Source: Geomonas limicola (lineage in GTDB: Bacteria > Desulfobacterota > Desulfuromonadia > Geobacterales > Geobacteraceae). From it: 64,000 nucleotides of DNA. A model generated the notes under the pieces. The model searched no databases. It saw only the letters and a list, made by a program, of their open reading frames with translations, and was not told the DNA's origin. Shown piece by piece: positions 54,390 to 62,918 of the stretch. The stretch covers positions 239,498-303,497 of the forward strand of contig NZ_BLXZ01000007.1 of assembly GCF_014193675.1 (NCBI RefSeq). The letters are read 5' to 3'. Both the position numbers and the translations under genes were made by a program. Position 1 is the first letter of the stretch. Every line of letters begins with the position of its first letter.

Positions 54390-55187
54390 CTACTGCCAAC
54401 CTTCACCCAGGCTTTGATTCACCCGCCAGAATCTAGCGGACGGGGTTGCCTCCAGGTGTTCCTGCTCCTGTACCGGCAGCACCGAAAAGAAATCGAGTCC
54501 CGTCTCGCGTTCGACCTCGCGGACACTCACCAGGTACTTCGGCAAATCCTCGGTTCTCAGTTTCCTGTTGGGGAGGATGACGGCAAGAGCTTCCTTTTTA
54601 CCGGGATCCAGCACAATCTTGTAGAGATATCCAGGAACCGCGACCCGGTTGGTGCCGATGGTTTCCTGGTCCTCGGCCCGGTAGATAGGGCCGCTGTACA
54701 CGAACAGTTCGCCCCGCTCCAGACCCCAGCTGCGCACCTTTTTCTCCAACTCCATCCAGATGCCGCGATTATTGCCGATTCCCACCTGGGGGACCATGTT
54801 GGACAGGTAAAAGCTTTCCGACATCGCCTGTTCATCCCAGGCCAGATCCCCCGCCGGGGCCAGGTGACCACGATCGTACCCGGAACCGCGGTAATCGGAA
54901 AGTTCTGCGCGCCTCCCCTCGGCAAGGTCGTCGTCGGGCCGGAAGTTGTCCGAGCGACCGGTCACCTTGCGCTTCAGCTTCTCCCGGGTCAGGTGTTCGA
55001 CCACCCAGATCGGCGTCTTTTTGGTAGGATCGTGGGCCAGCAGATATCCTTTCCGACACAAGAGGTCCCCCGAGTTGCCGGGGACACCGAATGCGGTGAA
55101 CTCACGGCAATCTTCCAGGGGACCGGCGAAGACTACCCGAACCGAAAAGATGAGTACGGCAAAGGAACTTAGAAGAAAACGATGCAT
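54390..55187 (-). CDS. secreted DNA/RNA non-specific endonuclease (NucA/NucM type)
   Basis: Beta-beta-alpha-metal nuclease of 265 residues with a signal peptide (MHRFLLSSFAVLIFSVRVVF, cut near 22). The active-site block YDRGHLAPAGD (about 102-112) carries the general-base His and is followed by FYLSNMVPQVGIGNNRGIW with the Mg-binding Asn. Further family features are FVYSGPIYR and VPGYLYKIVLD. Two Cys pairs near the N-terminus (EDCREF, DLLCRKG) may form a disulfide. ATG 55187 is preferred because the signal peptide begins there; the GTG at 55226 adds a polar leader. Probable roles are DNA scavenging or defence outside the cell. Confidence 0.87.
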   Translation of the reverse strand: MHRFLLSSFAVLIFSVRVVFAGPLEDCREFTAFGVPGNSGDLLCRKGYLLAHDPTKKTPIWVVEHLTREKLKRKVTGRSDNFRPDDDLAEGRRAELSDYRGSGYDRGHLAPAGDLAWDEQAMSESFYLSNMVPQVGIGNNRGIWMELEKKVRSWGLERGELFVYSGPIYRAEDQETIGTNRVAVPGYLYKIVLDPGKKEALAVILPNRKLRTEDLPKYLVSVREVERETGLDFFSVLPVQEQEHLEATPSARFWRVNQSLGEGWQ

Positions 55188-55293
55188 CACCCTACCCGTC
55201 CCGCGCACGTTTTTCAAATGAGACACGGCCAGGACCTGTGCTCATGAGGATTGTGCGCCGGATGGTACGACGGCTACCGTCTGAGCACAAGGC

Positions 55294-55323
55294 AAAAAAA
55301 GGGCGAACCTTTTCGGTCCGCCC
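55294..55323 (-). terminator. rho-independent terminator of the etf operon
   Basis: On the minus strand GGGCGGACC and GGTTCGCCC pair over nine bases (one G-T pair) around a GAAAA loop, followed by seven T residues. It lies 43 bases beyond the stop of the membrane oxidoreductase gene. Confidence 0.88.
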
Positions 55324-55365
55324 CTTTCCCGTGTCACAGTGTGCCAGGAATCCGGCTACCCGGCA

Positions 55366-57330
55366 TTAGCTGGCGGCCCCCTTGAGACCCAACGCCACGA
55401 TCTCCGCAATATCCTTTACCTGCGTGGTAGCACCAGCGTGGTCCTTCAGACCGTCTTCGAACATGGTCATGCAGAACGGACAGGCCACGCAGATGGTATC
55501 GGGATCCTTTGCCAGCGCCTCCTGAACCCGGTTCTTGTTGATGGGGGTCCCTTCATGCTCCTCAAGCCACATCCGGCCGCCGCCGGCCCCGCAACAGAAG
55601 GCGTTCTCCCGGTTGCGCTCCAGCTCCTTTACCGGGGTCCCGGTCAGTTCCAACACGGTAGCGCGCGGAGCATCGTACACTCCATTGTGGCGCCCGAGAT
55701 AACAGGAATCGTGCAGCACGACATCACCCAACTCTTGCACCGTTCCCACCTGCAGAGCCTGAGCGTCCAGTAACTCCTTGATCAGCTCGCTGTGGTGCAC
55801 GACCTCGAGCTCCAATCCGTACTGGCGGAAGTCGTTTTTCAGCGTGTTGTAGCAGTGGGGGCACTGGGTGATCACCTTGGTCACCCCCTTGGAGCGGAAC
55901 TGCTCGACGCTCTGCTGGGCAACCAGCTCAAACAGGTATTCGTTACCCAGGCGCCGCACGCTCTCACCACAGCACTTCTCCTCCTTGCCCAGGATGCCGT
56001 AGGAAACCCCGGCAGCATCCAGCACCTTGGTGAGCGCAACGGTAACCTGCTTGTTACGGGCGTCGAAGGCACCGGAGCAACCGACAAACAATAAGTACTC
56101 CGTCTTCCCCGCTTCGAAGGTGGGTACCTCGATCTGCGACGCCCACTTCACCCGTTCAGAGGGTGCCATCCCCCAGGGATTCGAACGCTGCTCGATATTT
56201 TCGAAAAAGTTGAGCAACTCCTCCGGGAACTTGGCTTCCATCTGCACCAGGTGGCGGCGCATCTTCACCACCTTGGGGAGGTGCTCGATGAACACCGGAC
56301 AGGCCTCCATGCAGGCCCCGCACGAGGTGCAACTCCACAGGGAGGCCTCGGCACTCTGCCCGCAGTCGGAGCCGATCAAGGCAGCCGGCCGCCCAGTCGT
56401 GACACTCCTGCCGTTTTCCAGGAGATTCTCTTTCAGGGCATGCACCACCAGGCGCGGGTTCAGACTTTTTCCGGTGCTGGCGGCCGGACAGACGTTCTGG
56501 CAACGCCCACACTCGGTGCAGGAAAAGGAATCCAACAGGTCCTTCCAGCTCATCTGATCGATGCTGTTGGCGCCGTAGCGATTCCCCTCGGCAAATTGCT
56601 CCCTCTCCTGGCAATTGGGACGCCCCAGGGTGCGCAGGAAGACATTGGGGATAGCCGTCAGGATGTGCATGTGCTTACTGAAGGGGAGGAAATTCATGAA
56701 GCCCAAAAGGACCAGGGCGTGTAGCCACCAGAAAGTCTCGGGCAGTCCTGGCAGGACAACAGCCAGAGCAGGTGCTGCCAACAGGCCGGCCAGCGCACTG
56801 GATACTGGCAGTGTGGCACCGGCAGGCACTTTGCCCAAGGCGATCTCGGCCGCGTGCATTCCGAAGTAGGCGGTCATCAGCAGGGCAATCATGCCGAGGA
56901 TGAAGTACGCCTCGAAGGTGCGCGCCTCCGGAAACGGCGGACGGACCGTACGCCGGACGGCGGCTACCAGCACCGCCACCAGGGTAGCCAGCGAGCAGAC
57001 GTCGAAGGCAAACGAGAGTGCACCGGCCAAGGTTTTGGGCAACAGTTGGAAGGAGAGGCCCGGGAATACCCCGGATATGAGGAACTCGGCATTGGCCAGT
57101 GCCAACACCAGGAAGCCCCAGAAGATGACCCCGTGGTTTAGACCGAAGGGACGCCGTACCACACGTTTCTGCCCAATGGCGTAGACCAGCATTTCCTTGA
57201 GGCGGATCAGGGGCTGATCGAAGCGGTACTCGCCGGTCCCCACCGCAACCAAGGAGAGCCGCCGGTAACAGCTGAAACAGAAAAGAACCAAGGATGCGAT
57301 GAGAAGAGCGGTAAATAGTGACTGTTGCAT
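55366..57330 (-). CDS. membrane FeS oxidoreductase, EtfAB:menaquinone oxidoreductase-like
   Basis: Membrane-anchored electron-transfer protein of 654 residues. The N-terminal half has about six hydrophobic helices (about 5-25, 68-88, 100-125, 145-165, 180-235), the nitrate-reductase-gamma-like haem module. Then come two [4Fe-4S] motifs, CTECGRCQNVCP and CTSCGACMEACP, and two CCG domains (GCSGAFD, CCGESVRRLG, CPHCYNTL; DSCYLGRHNG, CCGAGGGRMW). It passes electrons from EtfAB to the menaquinone pool, as established for EMO-type proteins in Geobacter and syntrophs. It is the third gene after etfB and etfA, 224 bases from the latter. Confidence 0.88.
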   Translation of the reverse strand: MQQSLFTALLIASLVLFCFSCYRRLSLVAVGTGEYRFDQPLIRLKEMLVYAIGQKRVVRRPFGLNHGVIFWGFLVLALANAEFLISGVFPGLSFQLLPKTLAGALSFAFDVCSLATLVAVLVAAVRRTVRPPFPEARTFEAYFILGMIALLMTAYFGMHAAEIALGKVPAGATLPVSSALAGLLAAPALAVVLPGLPETFWWLHALVLLGFMNFLPFSKHMHILTAIPNVFLRTLGRPNCQEREQFAEGNRYGANSIDQMSWKDLLDSFSCTECGRCQNVCPAASTGKSLNPRLVVHALKENLLENGRSVTTGRPAALIGSDCGQSAEASLWSCTSCGACMEACPVFIEHLPKVVKMRRHLVQMEAKFPEELLNFFENIEQRSNPWGMAPSERVKWASQIEVPTFEAGKTEYLLFVGCSGAFDARNKQVTVALTKVLDAAGVSYGILGKEEKCCGESVRRLGNEYLFELVAQQSVEQFRSKGVTKVITQCPHCYNTLKNDFRQYGLELEVVHHSELIKELLDAQALQVGTVQELGDVVLHDSCYLGRHNGVYDAPRATVLELTGTPVKELERNRENAFCCGAGGGRMWLEEHEGTPINKNRVQEALAKDPDTICVACPFCMTMFEDGLKDHAGATTQVKDIAEIVALGLKGAAS

Positions 57331-57416
57331 GGTTTGCCCGCCTTTGAATAGTGTCGCTGCGTGTGACTGAATAGAAGTGGTGCTACGTGGCGCCCTGTGG
57401 CTCCGCCCTCACCCTG

Positions 57417-57439
57417 CCCCTCTCCCACAGGGCGAGGGG
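57417..57439. repeat. GC-rich hairpin repeat between etfA and oxidoreductase gene
   Basis: CCCCTCTCCC and GGGCGAGGGG pair over ten positions with one mismatch around ACA. Together with the left flank CACCCTGCCCC it matches the family seen at 41961-41983. It lies in the 224-base gap 57331-57554, which holds nothing else I recognise. Confidence 0.6.
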
Positions 57440-57554
57440 AGAGCGGTCTCGAGTTTTGCTGTTTGCGCTTTTTAACTCGTTCCTGGTTAGGGGGCATCCG
57501 TCAATGCGGATTCAAGGGTTTTGCCTCTTAGGATGTGCATCAGCCTTCGAGCTC

Positions 57555-58865
57555 CTAGGCCCTCGCCTGTTTCAACTCCCTGATGCGTGTCGTCAGTGCC
57601 GGAACCACGTCGAACAGATCCCCCACGATGCCGAAAGTTGCCACCTCGAAGATGGGAGCTTCCGGATCGCGGTTGATGGCGATGACGACATCCGAGTCCT
57701 GCATCCCCACCAGGTGCTGGATCGCACCGGAGATGCCGCAGGCGATGTAAATCTTGGGGCGCACCGTCTTCCCGGTCTGACCCACCTGGCGGTCTGGCGG
57801 CAGCCATCCGGCGTCAACCGCGCTGCGCGACCCGCCAACCACGGCTCCGAGCTCGCCGGCCAACTCTTCGAGGATGGCAAAGTTCTCCTTCGCCATCAGC
57901 CCACGCCCCCCGGACACGATGAATTCGGCTCCCGCGACGTCCACCCGATCCTTCCCGCTTTTATCGGTGATTACCTCGAGCACCCTGCTGAAAATGGAGG
58001 ACTCCGAGATCGCGAAGCTTTCCGGAAGCACCCGTCCCGTGGCATTCGGCTGGCGCTCGGGAAGCGGCATGACGTGCGGTCGGACCGTGGCCATCTGGGG
58101 ACGGTACTTGTCGCACATGATGGTGGCCATGATGTTGCCGCCAAACGCGGGGCGGGTCTGCATCAGGTTGCGCTTGTCGTCGATGTCCAACCCGGTGCAA
58201 TCGGCGGTGAGCCCGGTCTTGACCCGGGTCGCCACCGCACCCGCAAGGTCCCGTCCCATGCCGGTTGCCCCCATGAGGACAACCTCCGGCTTGTATTTCT
58301 CGACGAGGTAGCACATGGTCTCGAGATACGGTTCGGTGCGGTAGCGGGCGAAAACCGGTTGATCGATGAGGTAGGCGCAATCCGCACCATAGCTGAACGC
58401 TTCCTGGGCCAGCTTTCCGACGCCAGACCCGATGATGATGGCGCTCAATTCCACATCGAGACTGTCGGCGAGGCTGCGGCCCGATCCCATCAATTCCCAG
58501 GAGACGCGCGCCGGTTCTCCGTCGTTTTGCTCGACGAACACCCAGACCCCGCGGAAGGGGGCAATCCGGCGCTGCCGTTCGAGTTCCTCTTCGTCGACCT
58601 CCGGTGCTGCAGCCTGGGCGAGTTCCGCCAGGATCTTCTGTTCCTCCGGGGTAAAGAACATCTCCAGGGCTGACGCCGGGCAGACCTTCACGCATTTAAG
58701 GCAGCCGATGCACTTCTCCGCGCTAACGACCGGCTCACCGGCTTCAGTCATCTCGATGCAATCGACAGGGCAGGCACTCTGGCAGCGCGCTCCGCAGGCT
58801 GCGCACTTTCCAGGAATTACCCTGGCCCTGCCCCGCGGTTTCTTCGCTTTTACGGCTTCAGTCAT
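57555..58865 (-). CDS. etfA: EtfA with N-terminal ferredoxin domain
   Basis: Electron-transfer flavoprotein alpha subunit of 436 residues, enlarged by an N-terminal ferredoxin module (about 14-75): CAACGARCQSACPVDC and CIGCLKCVKVCP, likely two [4Fe-4S] clusters. A linker precedes the ETF domain (about 100-430). The C-terminal FAD-binding region has EFIVSGGRGLMAKENF, GGSRSAVDAGW, GQTGKTVRPKIYIACGISGA and INRDPEAPIF, all typical EtfA blocks. ATG 58865 follows AAGGAG; upstream GTG 58910 is less likely. Ferredoxin-fused EtfA is common in anaerobic beta-oxidation and aromatic degradation. Confidence 0.93.
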   Translation of the reverse strand: MTEAVKAKKPRGRARVIPGKCAACGARCQSACPVDCIEMTEAGEPVVSAEKCIGCLKCVKVCPASALEMFFTPEEQKILAELAQAAAPEVDEEELERQRRIAPFRGVWVFVEQNDGEPARVSWELMGSGRSLADSLDVELSAIIIGSGVGKLAQEAFSYGADCAYLIDQPVFARYRTEPYLETMCYLVEKYKPEVVLMGATGMGRDLAGAVATRVKTGLTADCTGLDIDDKRNLMQTRPAFGGNIMATIMCDKYRPQMATVRPHVMPLPERQPNATGRVLPESFAISESSIFSRVLEVITDKSGKDRVDVAGAEFIVSGGRGLMAKENFAILEELAGELGAVVGGSRSAVDAGWLPPDRQVGQTGKTVRPKIYIACGISGAIQHLVGMQDSDVVIAINRDPEAPIFEVATFGIVGDLFDVVPALTTRIRELKQARA

Positions 58866-58951
58866 CTTCAGCATCTCCTTGCCCGTAAGCTTCAGGTTCA
58901 AAAGGTCCACCCCCCGTCAGGCAAAGGTGGTACCGGACCGCCGGCAAGCGA

Positions 58952-59764
58952 CTAAACCGCAAGCAGATCCTTTTCCAGTAGTCGATCTACCAGCAACAGG
59001 GCCGCACCCACCGGGTCCTTCAGGCCATCGCCCAGGATCTCGCCTTCGCTTCTTTGCGGGGAGAAGATGCGGCTTACCCAGGTGGGCGACCCTTTCAGTC
59101 CCACGGTATTCACATCGAGCTTGAGCACCTCGTTGTTCCAGAGCTCCACCTGGGCCTTCGCGGAGGCAAGGCGCATGGGGACGGTCGGGTAACGCGGCCG
59201 GTTCAGCTCGCGTACCACCGTGATCATGGCCGGCAGGCGCGCCTCGACAATCTCGTAACGCCCCTCCAGTTTGCGCCGCACGGTCACCGTTTTCTTGGCC
59301 AGGTCGATCTTTTCGATCCGGTCTACCAGGGTCAACTGGCTGAATCCCAGCCGGACCGCGATCCCCGGCCCCACCTGCGCGGTGTCGCCATCGATGGTCT
59401 GTTTGCCGCAGAACACGATGCCGATCTCGTCCTCCTGGGCAAGTTTTTCGATCGCAGCGGCAAGGACGTTACTGGTTGAGAGGGTGTCGGCGCCACCGAA
59501 GACGCGATCCGACAGCAGGATGCTGCGATCGACCCCGGCAGCAAGGGCCTTGCGCAAGGTGGCCTCAGCGTTGGGCGGGCCCATCGACAGTGCCACCGCG
59601 CGGAATCCGTGGCTTTCTTTAAGTCGTAGCGACTCTTCCAAAGCGTGACTGTCGTAAGGGTTGACGATGAAGGGGATGCCGTCCCTGATAAGGGTGTTGG
59701 TAACGGGATCTATCTGCACCTGGGTTGTGTCGGGTACCTGCTTGATACAGGCCACTACAATCAT
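58952..59764 (-). CDS. etfB: EtfB, electron transfer flavoprotein beta subunit
   Basis: Beta subunit of 270 residues. It opens with the AMP/FAD-binding fold MIVVACIKQVPDTTQVQID and continues ALEESLRLKESHGF, VALSMGPPNAEATLRKALAAG and VFCGKQTIDGDTAQVGPGIAVRLGF (the ETF beta signature). Its C-terminal arm (about 240-270) is helical. It is the first gene of etfB-etfA-oxidoreductase. GAGGTG lies five bases before the ATG. The second flavin site suggested by GKQTIDGDTAQVGP is more typical of bifurcating Etf; which kind this is cannot be settled by eye. Confidence 0.93.
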   Translation of the reverse strand: MIVVACIKQVPDTTQVQIDPVTNTLIRDGIPFIVNPYDSHALEESLRLKESHGFRAVALSMGPPNAEATLRKALAAGVDRSILLSDRVFGGADTLSTSNVLAAAIEKLAQEDEIGIVFCGKQTIDGDTAQVGPGIAVRLGFSQLTLVDRIEKIDLAKKTVTVRRKLEGRYEIVEARLPAMITVVRELNRPRYPTVPMRLASAKAQVELWNNEVLKLDVNTVGLKGSPTWVSRIFSPQRSEGEILGDGLKDPVGAALLLVDRLLEKDLLAV

Positions 59765-59856
59765 TACTCACCTCGCTCGTTTCACGATAACCAAGCTGCC
59801 TACGGTTCTAGCAGCACAAACTACAGCCACGGCAGAATTCGACAGATCCTAAGCTG

Positions 59857-60663
59857 TCACCCCATGCTTCCCATACTGGCGAGAGCAAAAATGCTACCGG
59901 GCTGGTACAGGGGGTGGTGTCCCAGGTACATGAGCAGCGCACTCCCCTTGACGGCGAACCCCCGCTGCAAAAGAAGCTCGTTCGCGGTGAAGTTACCGCC
60001 GGGAACATCCAGAAAGACCCTCTGTTCACCTTGCACCAGCACCTGGTCCATGAGCTGTGCCGCCTGGGACTGAATCAGGCAACCCCACGGCCCGATCTGC
60101 AGACCGTCGTCCCACTCCTGGCAACAGATGAAGCCCCCGGAACTGGTGTGCAGGCGTCCCCTGGCGCAGGTAACCTCCAGCAGCGACTCCCGGCGGTCGC
60201 CCCACCCTACCCGGTCCACGGCACGCACCGACTCAAGATCGAGCAGATCGGGGGAACGGGAGAGGTTCGCAGCGGCGCAACCGGTCCAACGGTTGACGCT
60301 GTCGATGACGGCAAACCCAAGCTTGCGGTAGATACCGGCGCCTTCTTCGGAGGCGGTAAGCCAGACGGTTTCCACGCCATGCTTCAGAAGTACCGACACC
60401 GACCGTTCCATCAGGGCTCGGCCGACACCTCGCCGGCGTGCTTCGGGGCGCACCAGGAGATTTCCGATCCAGCCGCTTTTACCGTACTTAACCGAGGTGA
60501 GGTACCCCAAGGCTTCTCCTGCCTCGCGCCAGACGAAACACCCCTGCGGAAAACTGCGCAACAGGAACTCGAACTCCCAGTACCCGCTGATCCACCCTTC
60601 GTCCGCGGCAAGTTCCAAAAAGCCGGGGATATCGTCCGGGGTAAAGGGCTCACACCCCGTCAT
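59857..60663 (-). CDS. GNAT-family N-acetyltransferase with extra C-terminal domain
   Basis: Acetyltransferase of 268 residues. The GNAT core (about 1-135) has FVWREAGEALGYLTSVKYG, the acetyl-CoA pyrophosphate loop VRPEARRRGVGRALM (Q/RxxGxG/A) and EEGAGIYRKLGF. The C-terminal half (about 140-268) resembles the second domain seen in some two-domain acetyltransferases (GGFICCQEW, QVLVQGEQRVFLDVPGGN, LLQRGFAVKGSALLMYLG). ATG 60663 overlaps the stop of the nifB-like gene (ATGA), so the two are translationally coupled. The substrate is unknown; the link to nitrogenase cofactor metabolism is positional only. Confidence 0.82.
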   Translation of the reverse strand: MTGCEPFTPDDIPGFLELAADEGWISGYWEFEFLLRSFPQGCFVWREAGEALGYLTSVKYGKSGWIGNLLVRPEARRRGVGRALMERSVSVLLKHGVETVWLTASEEGAGIYRKLGFAVIDSVNRWTGCAAANLSRSPDLLDLESVRAVDRVGWGDRRESLLEVTCARGRLHTSSGGFICCQEWDDGLQIGPWGCLIQSQAAQLMDQVLVQGEQRVFLDVPGGNFTANELLLQRGFAVKGSALLMYLGHHPLYQPGSIFALASMGSMG

Positions 60664-61514
60664 TTCGGCAAGGGCTCGAGCTGCAGGTTTTCCCCGATGA
60701 GACCGATGGCATCGGAGCGGCACTGTTTGCAGTGCGCGAACTGGCCGATAACTTTCTCATTGGCTTTCCGCAGGCTATCGATCTGGTCCGGCGTAGGCGG
60801 CATGATATCGGCAAAATCGGCGTTCGGGATGAGCGGCATGATGTTCATCACGAACGCCCCGAGTTCCTTCACCTTCTGCGATATCTTGGGGATCTGGTCA
60901 TCGTTCACCCCGGGAATCAGCACGGTGTTGATCTTGATGGTAAGTCCCAACTCTGCCGCTTGCCGGATCCCTTCCAACTGGTTCATGAGTAACAGGGCCG
61001 CCCCTTCCTCGCCGGTATAGCGCTTCCCTTCGTAAAACACGTGGGAGTAGATCTTCCCGCCGACCTTGGGATCCAGGGAGTTCAGCGTGACGGTCAGGCT
61101 GTGCAGCCCGATTTCCTTCAAAAGCGGCATCTTGTCGGGAAGCAACAGCCCGTTGGTGCTCAGGCACTTTATCAGGTGGGGAAACTCTTCCCCGACCATC
61201 CGGAAGGTCTCGAAGGTTTCGTTGTTGAAAAGCGGGTCCCCCGGGCCTGCAATGCCGACCACCTTGATCATCGGGCCGGTAATCGGGCTTGCCATGACCT
61301 CGCGAACCTTCACGATGGCCTCGGCAGGGGTGAGCAGTCTGCTGGTCACGCCGGGGCGCGACTCGTTCGCGCAGTCGTGTTTCCTGGTGCAGTAGCCGCA
61401 CTTGATGTTGCACTTGGGTGCCACGGCAAGATGCATTCTGCCGTTTTTGTGGTGGTTGCCGCCGAAACAAGGATGCCCCTGGATCTTTTCCATTTTTTTG
61501 CACGATGTCGCCAT
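60660..61514 (-). CDS. nifB: NifB-like radical SAM protein, short form
   Basis: Radical SAM enzyme of 284 residues with the NifB signature HPCFGGNHHKNGRMHLAVAP followed by CNIKCGYCTRKHDCANESRP: cluster cysteines 35, 39 and 42. GIAGPGDPL, TNGLLLPDKMPLL and PGVNDDQIPKI also match NifB, which makes the nitrogenase cofactor precursor NifB-co. The NifX/NafY-like C-terminal domain of long NifB is missing, as in some archaeal NifB. ATG 61514 follows AGGGAGGATATCA. Upstream are a leader terminator and a sigma-54-like promoter. The neighbour across the gap encodes a DraG-like hydrolase, which supports a nitrogen-fixation role. Confidence 0.85.
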   Translation of the reverse strand: MATSCKKMEKIQGHPCFGGNHHKNGRMHLAVAPKCNIKCGYCTRKHDCANESRPGVTSRLLTPAEAIVKVREVMASPITGPMIKVVGIAGPGDPLFNNETFETFRMVGEEFPHLIKCLSTNGLLLPDKMPLLKEIGLHSLTVTLNSLDPKVGGKIYSHVFYEGKRYTGEEGAALLLMNQLEGIRQAAELGLTIKINTVLIPGVNDDQIPKISQKVKELGAFVMNIMPLIPNADFADIMPPTPDQIDSLRKANEKVIGQFAHCKQCRSDAIGLIGENLQLEPLPK

Positions 61515-61573
61515 TGATATCCTCCCTTGCGCCGGGCTGATGCTTTTATCCCGGACCATCTGACCAGCAACGT

Positions 61574-61605
61574 AAAAAGCCCGACGGAAGAGGTCCGCCG
61601 GGCTT
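61574..61605 (-). terminator. intrinsic terminator in the nifB leader (attenuator)
   Basis: On the minus strand AAGCCCGGCGGA and TCCGTCGGGCTT pair over twelve bases around CCTCT, followed by a T tract. It lies downstream of the sigma-54-like promoter and 60 bases before the nifB-like ATG, so it would end transcription before the gene unless antiterminated. A smaller hairpin (CGGTACG/CGTATCG) precedes it. Confidence 0.75.
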
Positions 61606-61651
61606 CATTGCCGGGTAGTTGCGATACGTCGTCGTACCGATGTCCGGGTAT

Positions 61652-61669
61652 GAGCATTTAGTGTGCCAG
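61652..61669 (-). promoter_or_regulatory. sigma-54-type -24/-12 promoter for nifB
   Basis: The minus strand reads CTGGCACACTAAATGCTC. GG and GC are spaced by exactly ten bases, as in the TGGCAC-N5-TTGC consensus; only one base of the -12 box differs. Expected start is near 61642, leaving a ~128-base leader. Confidence 0.65.
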
Positions 61670-61680
61670 TAACTGGCACA
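61662..61680. promoter_or_regulatory. 19-base perfect palindrome overlapping the -24 element
   Basis: TGTGCCAGT and ACTGGCACA surround one central base, and the right half contains the -24 box of the nifB promoter. The spacing is TGT-N13-ACA, not the TGT-N10-ACA of NifA sites. A repressor site or incidental hairpin is possible. Confidence 0.5.
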
Positions 61681-62009
61681 GCAGCAGTCCTGAATGACAG
61701 AAGGCCCGTTCAGGTCAGGTTGAAACGACAGCAGCTGCGTCTTTTCCGGAGGCTGAAAGTGCGTAAATTCGCCTAGTTTCGAGAGAAGGGAGGTGATCGA
61801 ACCAGAGATTGGCATTACCTGCCGCAGAAGGTAGGTTCTTAAGGAAGGAGACTGAGGGAGTGCTGCCCAAGGATCGGGTCTTTTTTCAAGAGAGTGCCCT
61901 GTAAACAGACCAACGACTATTTTTTGTGCAACACCGGCAACCCGTCGTTCGGCGAACCCAGGAACGGCGAGCACCTTTACGGGGGATTGCTTATTGCATG
62001 AGAGCCGGC

Positions 62010-62918
62010 ATGATCACACTTCCTCCTCCCGAAGAGTTGCTGTCCCGCGGCCGAGCGGCGTTTTTCGGCTTGGCCATTGGCGATGCCTTGGGCGCACCTG
62101 TCGAGTTCATGACCCGTGGTGAGATAAGGGATAAATACGGGGTCCTGCGCGACATGGTCGGCGGAGGGTGGCTGCGGCTTAAACCTGGACAGATAACCGA
62201 CGACTCGGAAATGTCGCTCTGTATCGCCCGCGCCCTGGTCGATAAAGGTGCCTGGACCCTCACGGGGATTGCGGACAATTTCGCCAACTGGCTCAAATCG
62301 AAACCAATTGACGTCGGCGACACCTGCCGGCGCGGTATCCGGAACTATATGCTGAAGGGGATGCTGGAAACGCCACCCAACAACTGGGACGGGGGAAACG
62401 GCGCAGCCATGCGCATGCTCCCGGTCGCGCTTTTCACCCTCGGCGACCCGGACCTTTTGCGCCGCTGCGCGGTCGAGCAGGCACATCTCACCCACAACCA
62501 GGCACTCTCCGATGCGGCTTGCATCTGCTTTGGCAATCTCGTCCACCTGGCCATCACCGGGCGCTCGCTGCGCAGCCTGCGCCGTGAGGTCGATGACCTG
62601 GTGAAAAGCTTCCCGACCTTTGGCTTCGAGCCGTACAAAGGGCTCGCCACCGGGTACGTGGTGGACACCCTGCAGACGGTATTTCACTGTTTTTTCAGCA
62701 CGAAAACTTTCGAAGGCTGCCTGATCGAGACGGTAAACCAAGGTGGCGATGCCGATACCACCGGGGCCATCGCGGGTGCCTTGGCCGGCGCCTACTACGG
62801 TGAAGCCGGCATACCATCGCGCTGGCGCAAAAAGCTGGACCGCACGCTGGCAGCAGAAATCACCCGACTGTCAGAAGACTTGGTCAGACTGGCACCAGCC
62901 TACCGCTCACTTGCATAG
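62010..62918 (+). CDS. draG: DraG-like ADP-ribosyl-dinitrogenase reductase hydrolase
   Basis: ADP-ribosylglycohydrolase of 302 residues. The N-terminus GLAIGDALGAPVEFM, the metal motif TDDSEMSLCIA and the C-terminal GGDADTTGAIAGALAGAYYG provide the paired Mn-binding Asp clusters. Close pattern agreement with DraG, including GGGWLRLKPGQITDDSEM and NNWDGGNGAAMRM, suggests it removes ADP-ribose from nitrogenase iron protein. The matching transferase DraT is not in the window. ATG 62010 follows GAGAGCC; ATG 61998 is an alternative. It is divergent from the nifB-like gene across ~500 bases that hold both promoters. Confidence 0.87.
   Translation: MITLPPPEELLSRGRAAFFGLAIGDALGAPVEFMTRGEIRDKYGVLRDMVGGGWLRLKPGQITDDSEMSLCIARALVDKGAWTLTGIADNFANWLKSKPIDVGDTCRRGIRNYMLKGMLETPPNNWDGGNGAAMRMLPVALFTLGDPDLLRRCAVEQAHLTHNQALSDAACICFGNLVHLAITGRSLRSLRREVDDLVKSFPTFGFEPYKGLATGYVVDTLQTVFHCFFSTKTFEGCLIETVNQGGDADTTGAIAGALAGAYYGEAGIPSRWRKKLDRTLAAEITRLSEDLVRLAPAYRSLA

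Noticed and set aside
61574..61642. canonical ANTAR two-hairpin RNA motif in the nifB leader
   Set aside because: Two hairpins exist, but their loops do not show the six-base A1/G4 pattern, so only an unspecified attenuator is claimed.
61662..61680. NifA upstream activator site
   Set aside because: The spacing is TGT-N13-ACA rather than TGT-N10-ACA, and the site overlaps the promoter instead of lying upstream of it.
61981..61999. sigma-54 promoter directly before draG
   Set aside because: GG-N10-GC spacing is present, but the start point would fall on or after the start codon, leaving no leader.
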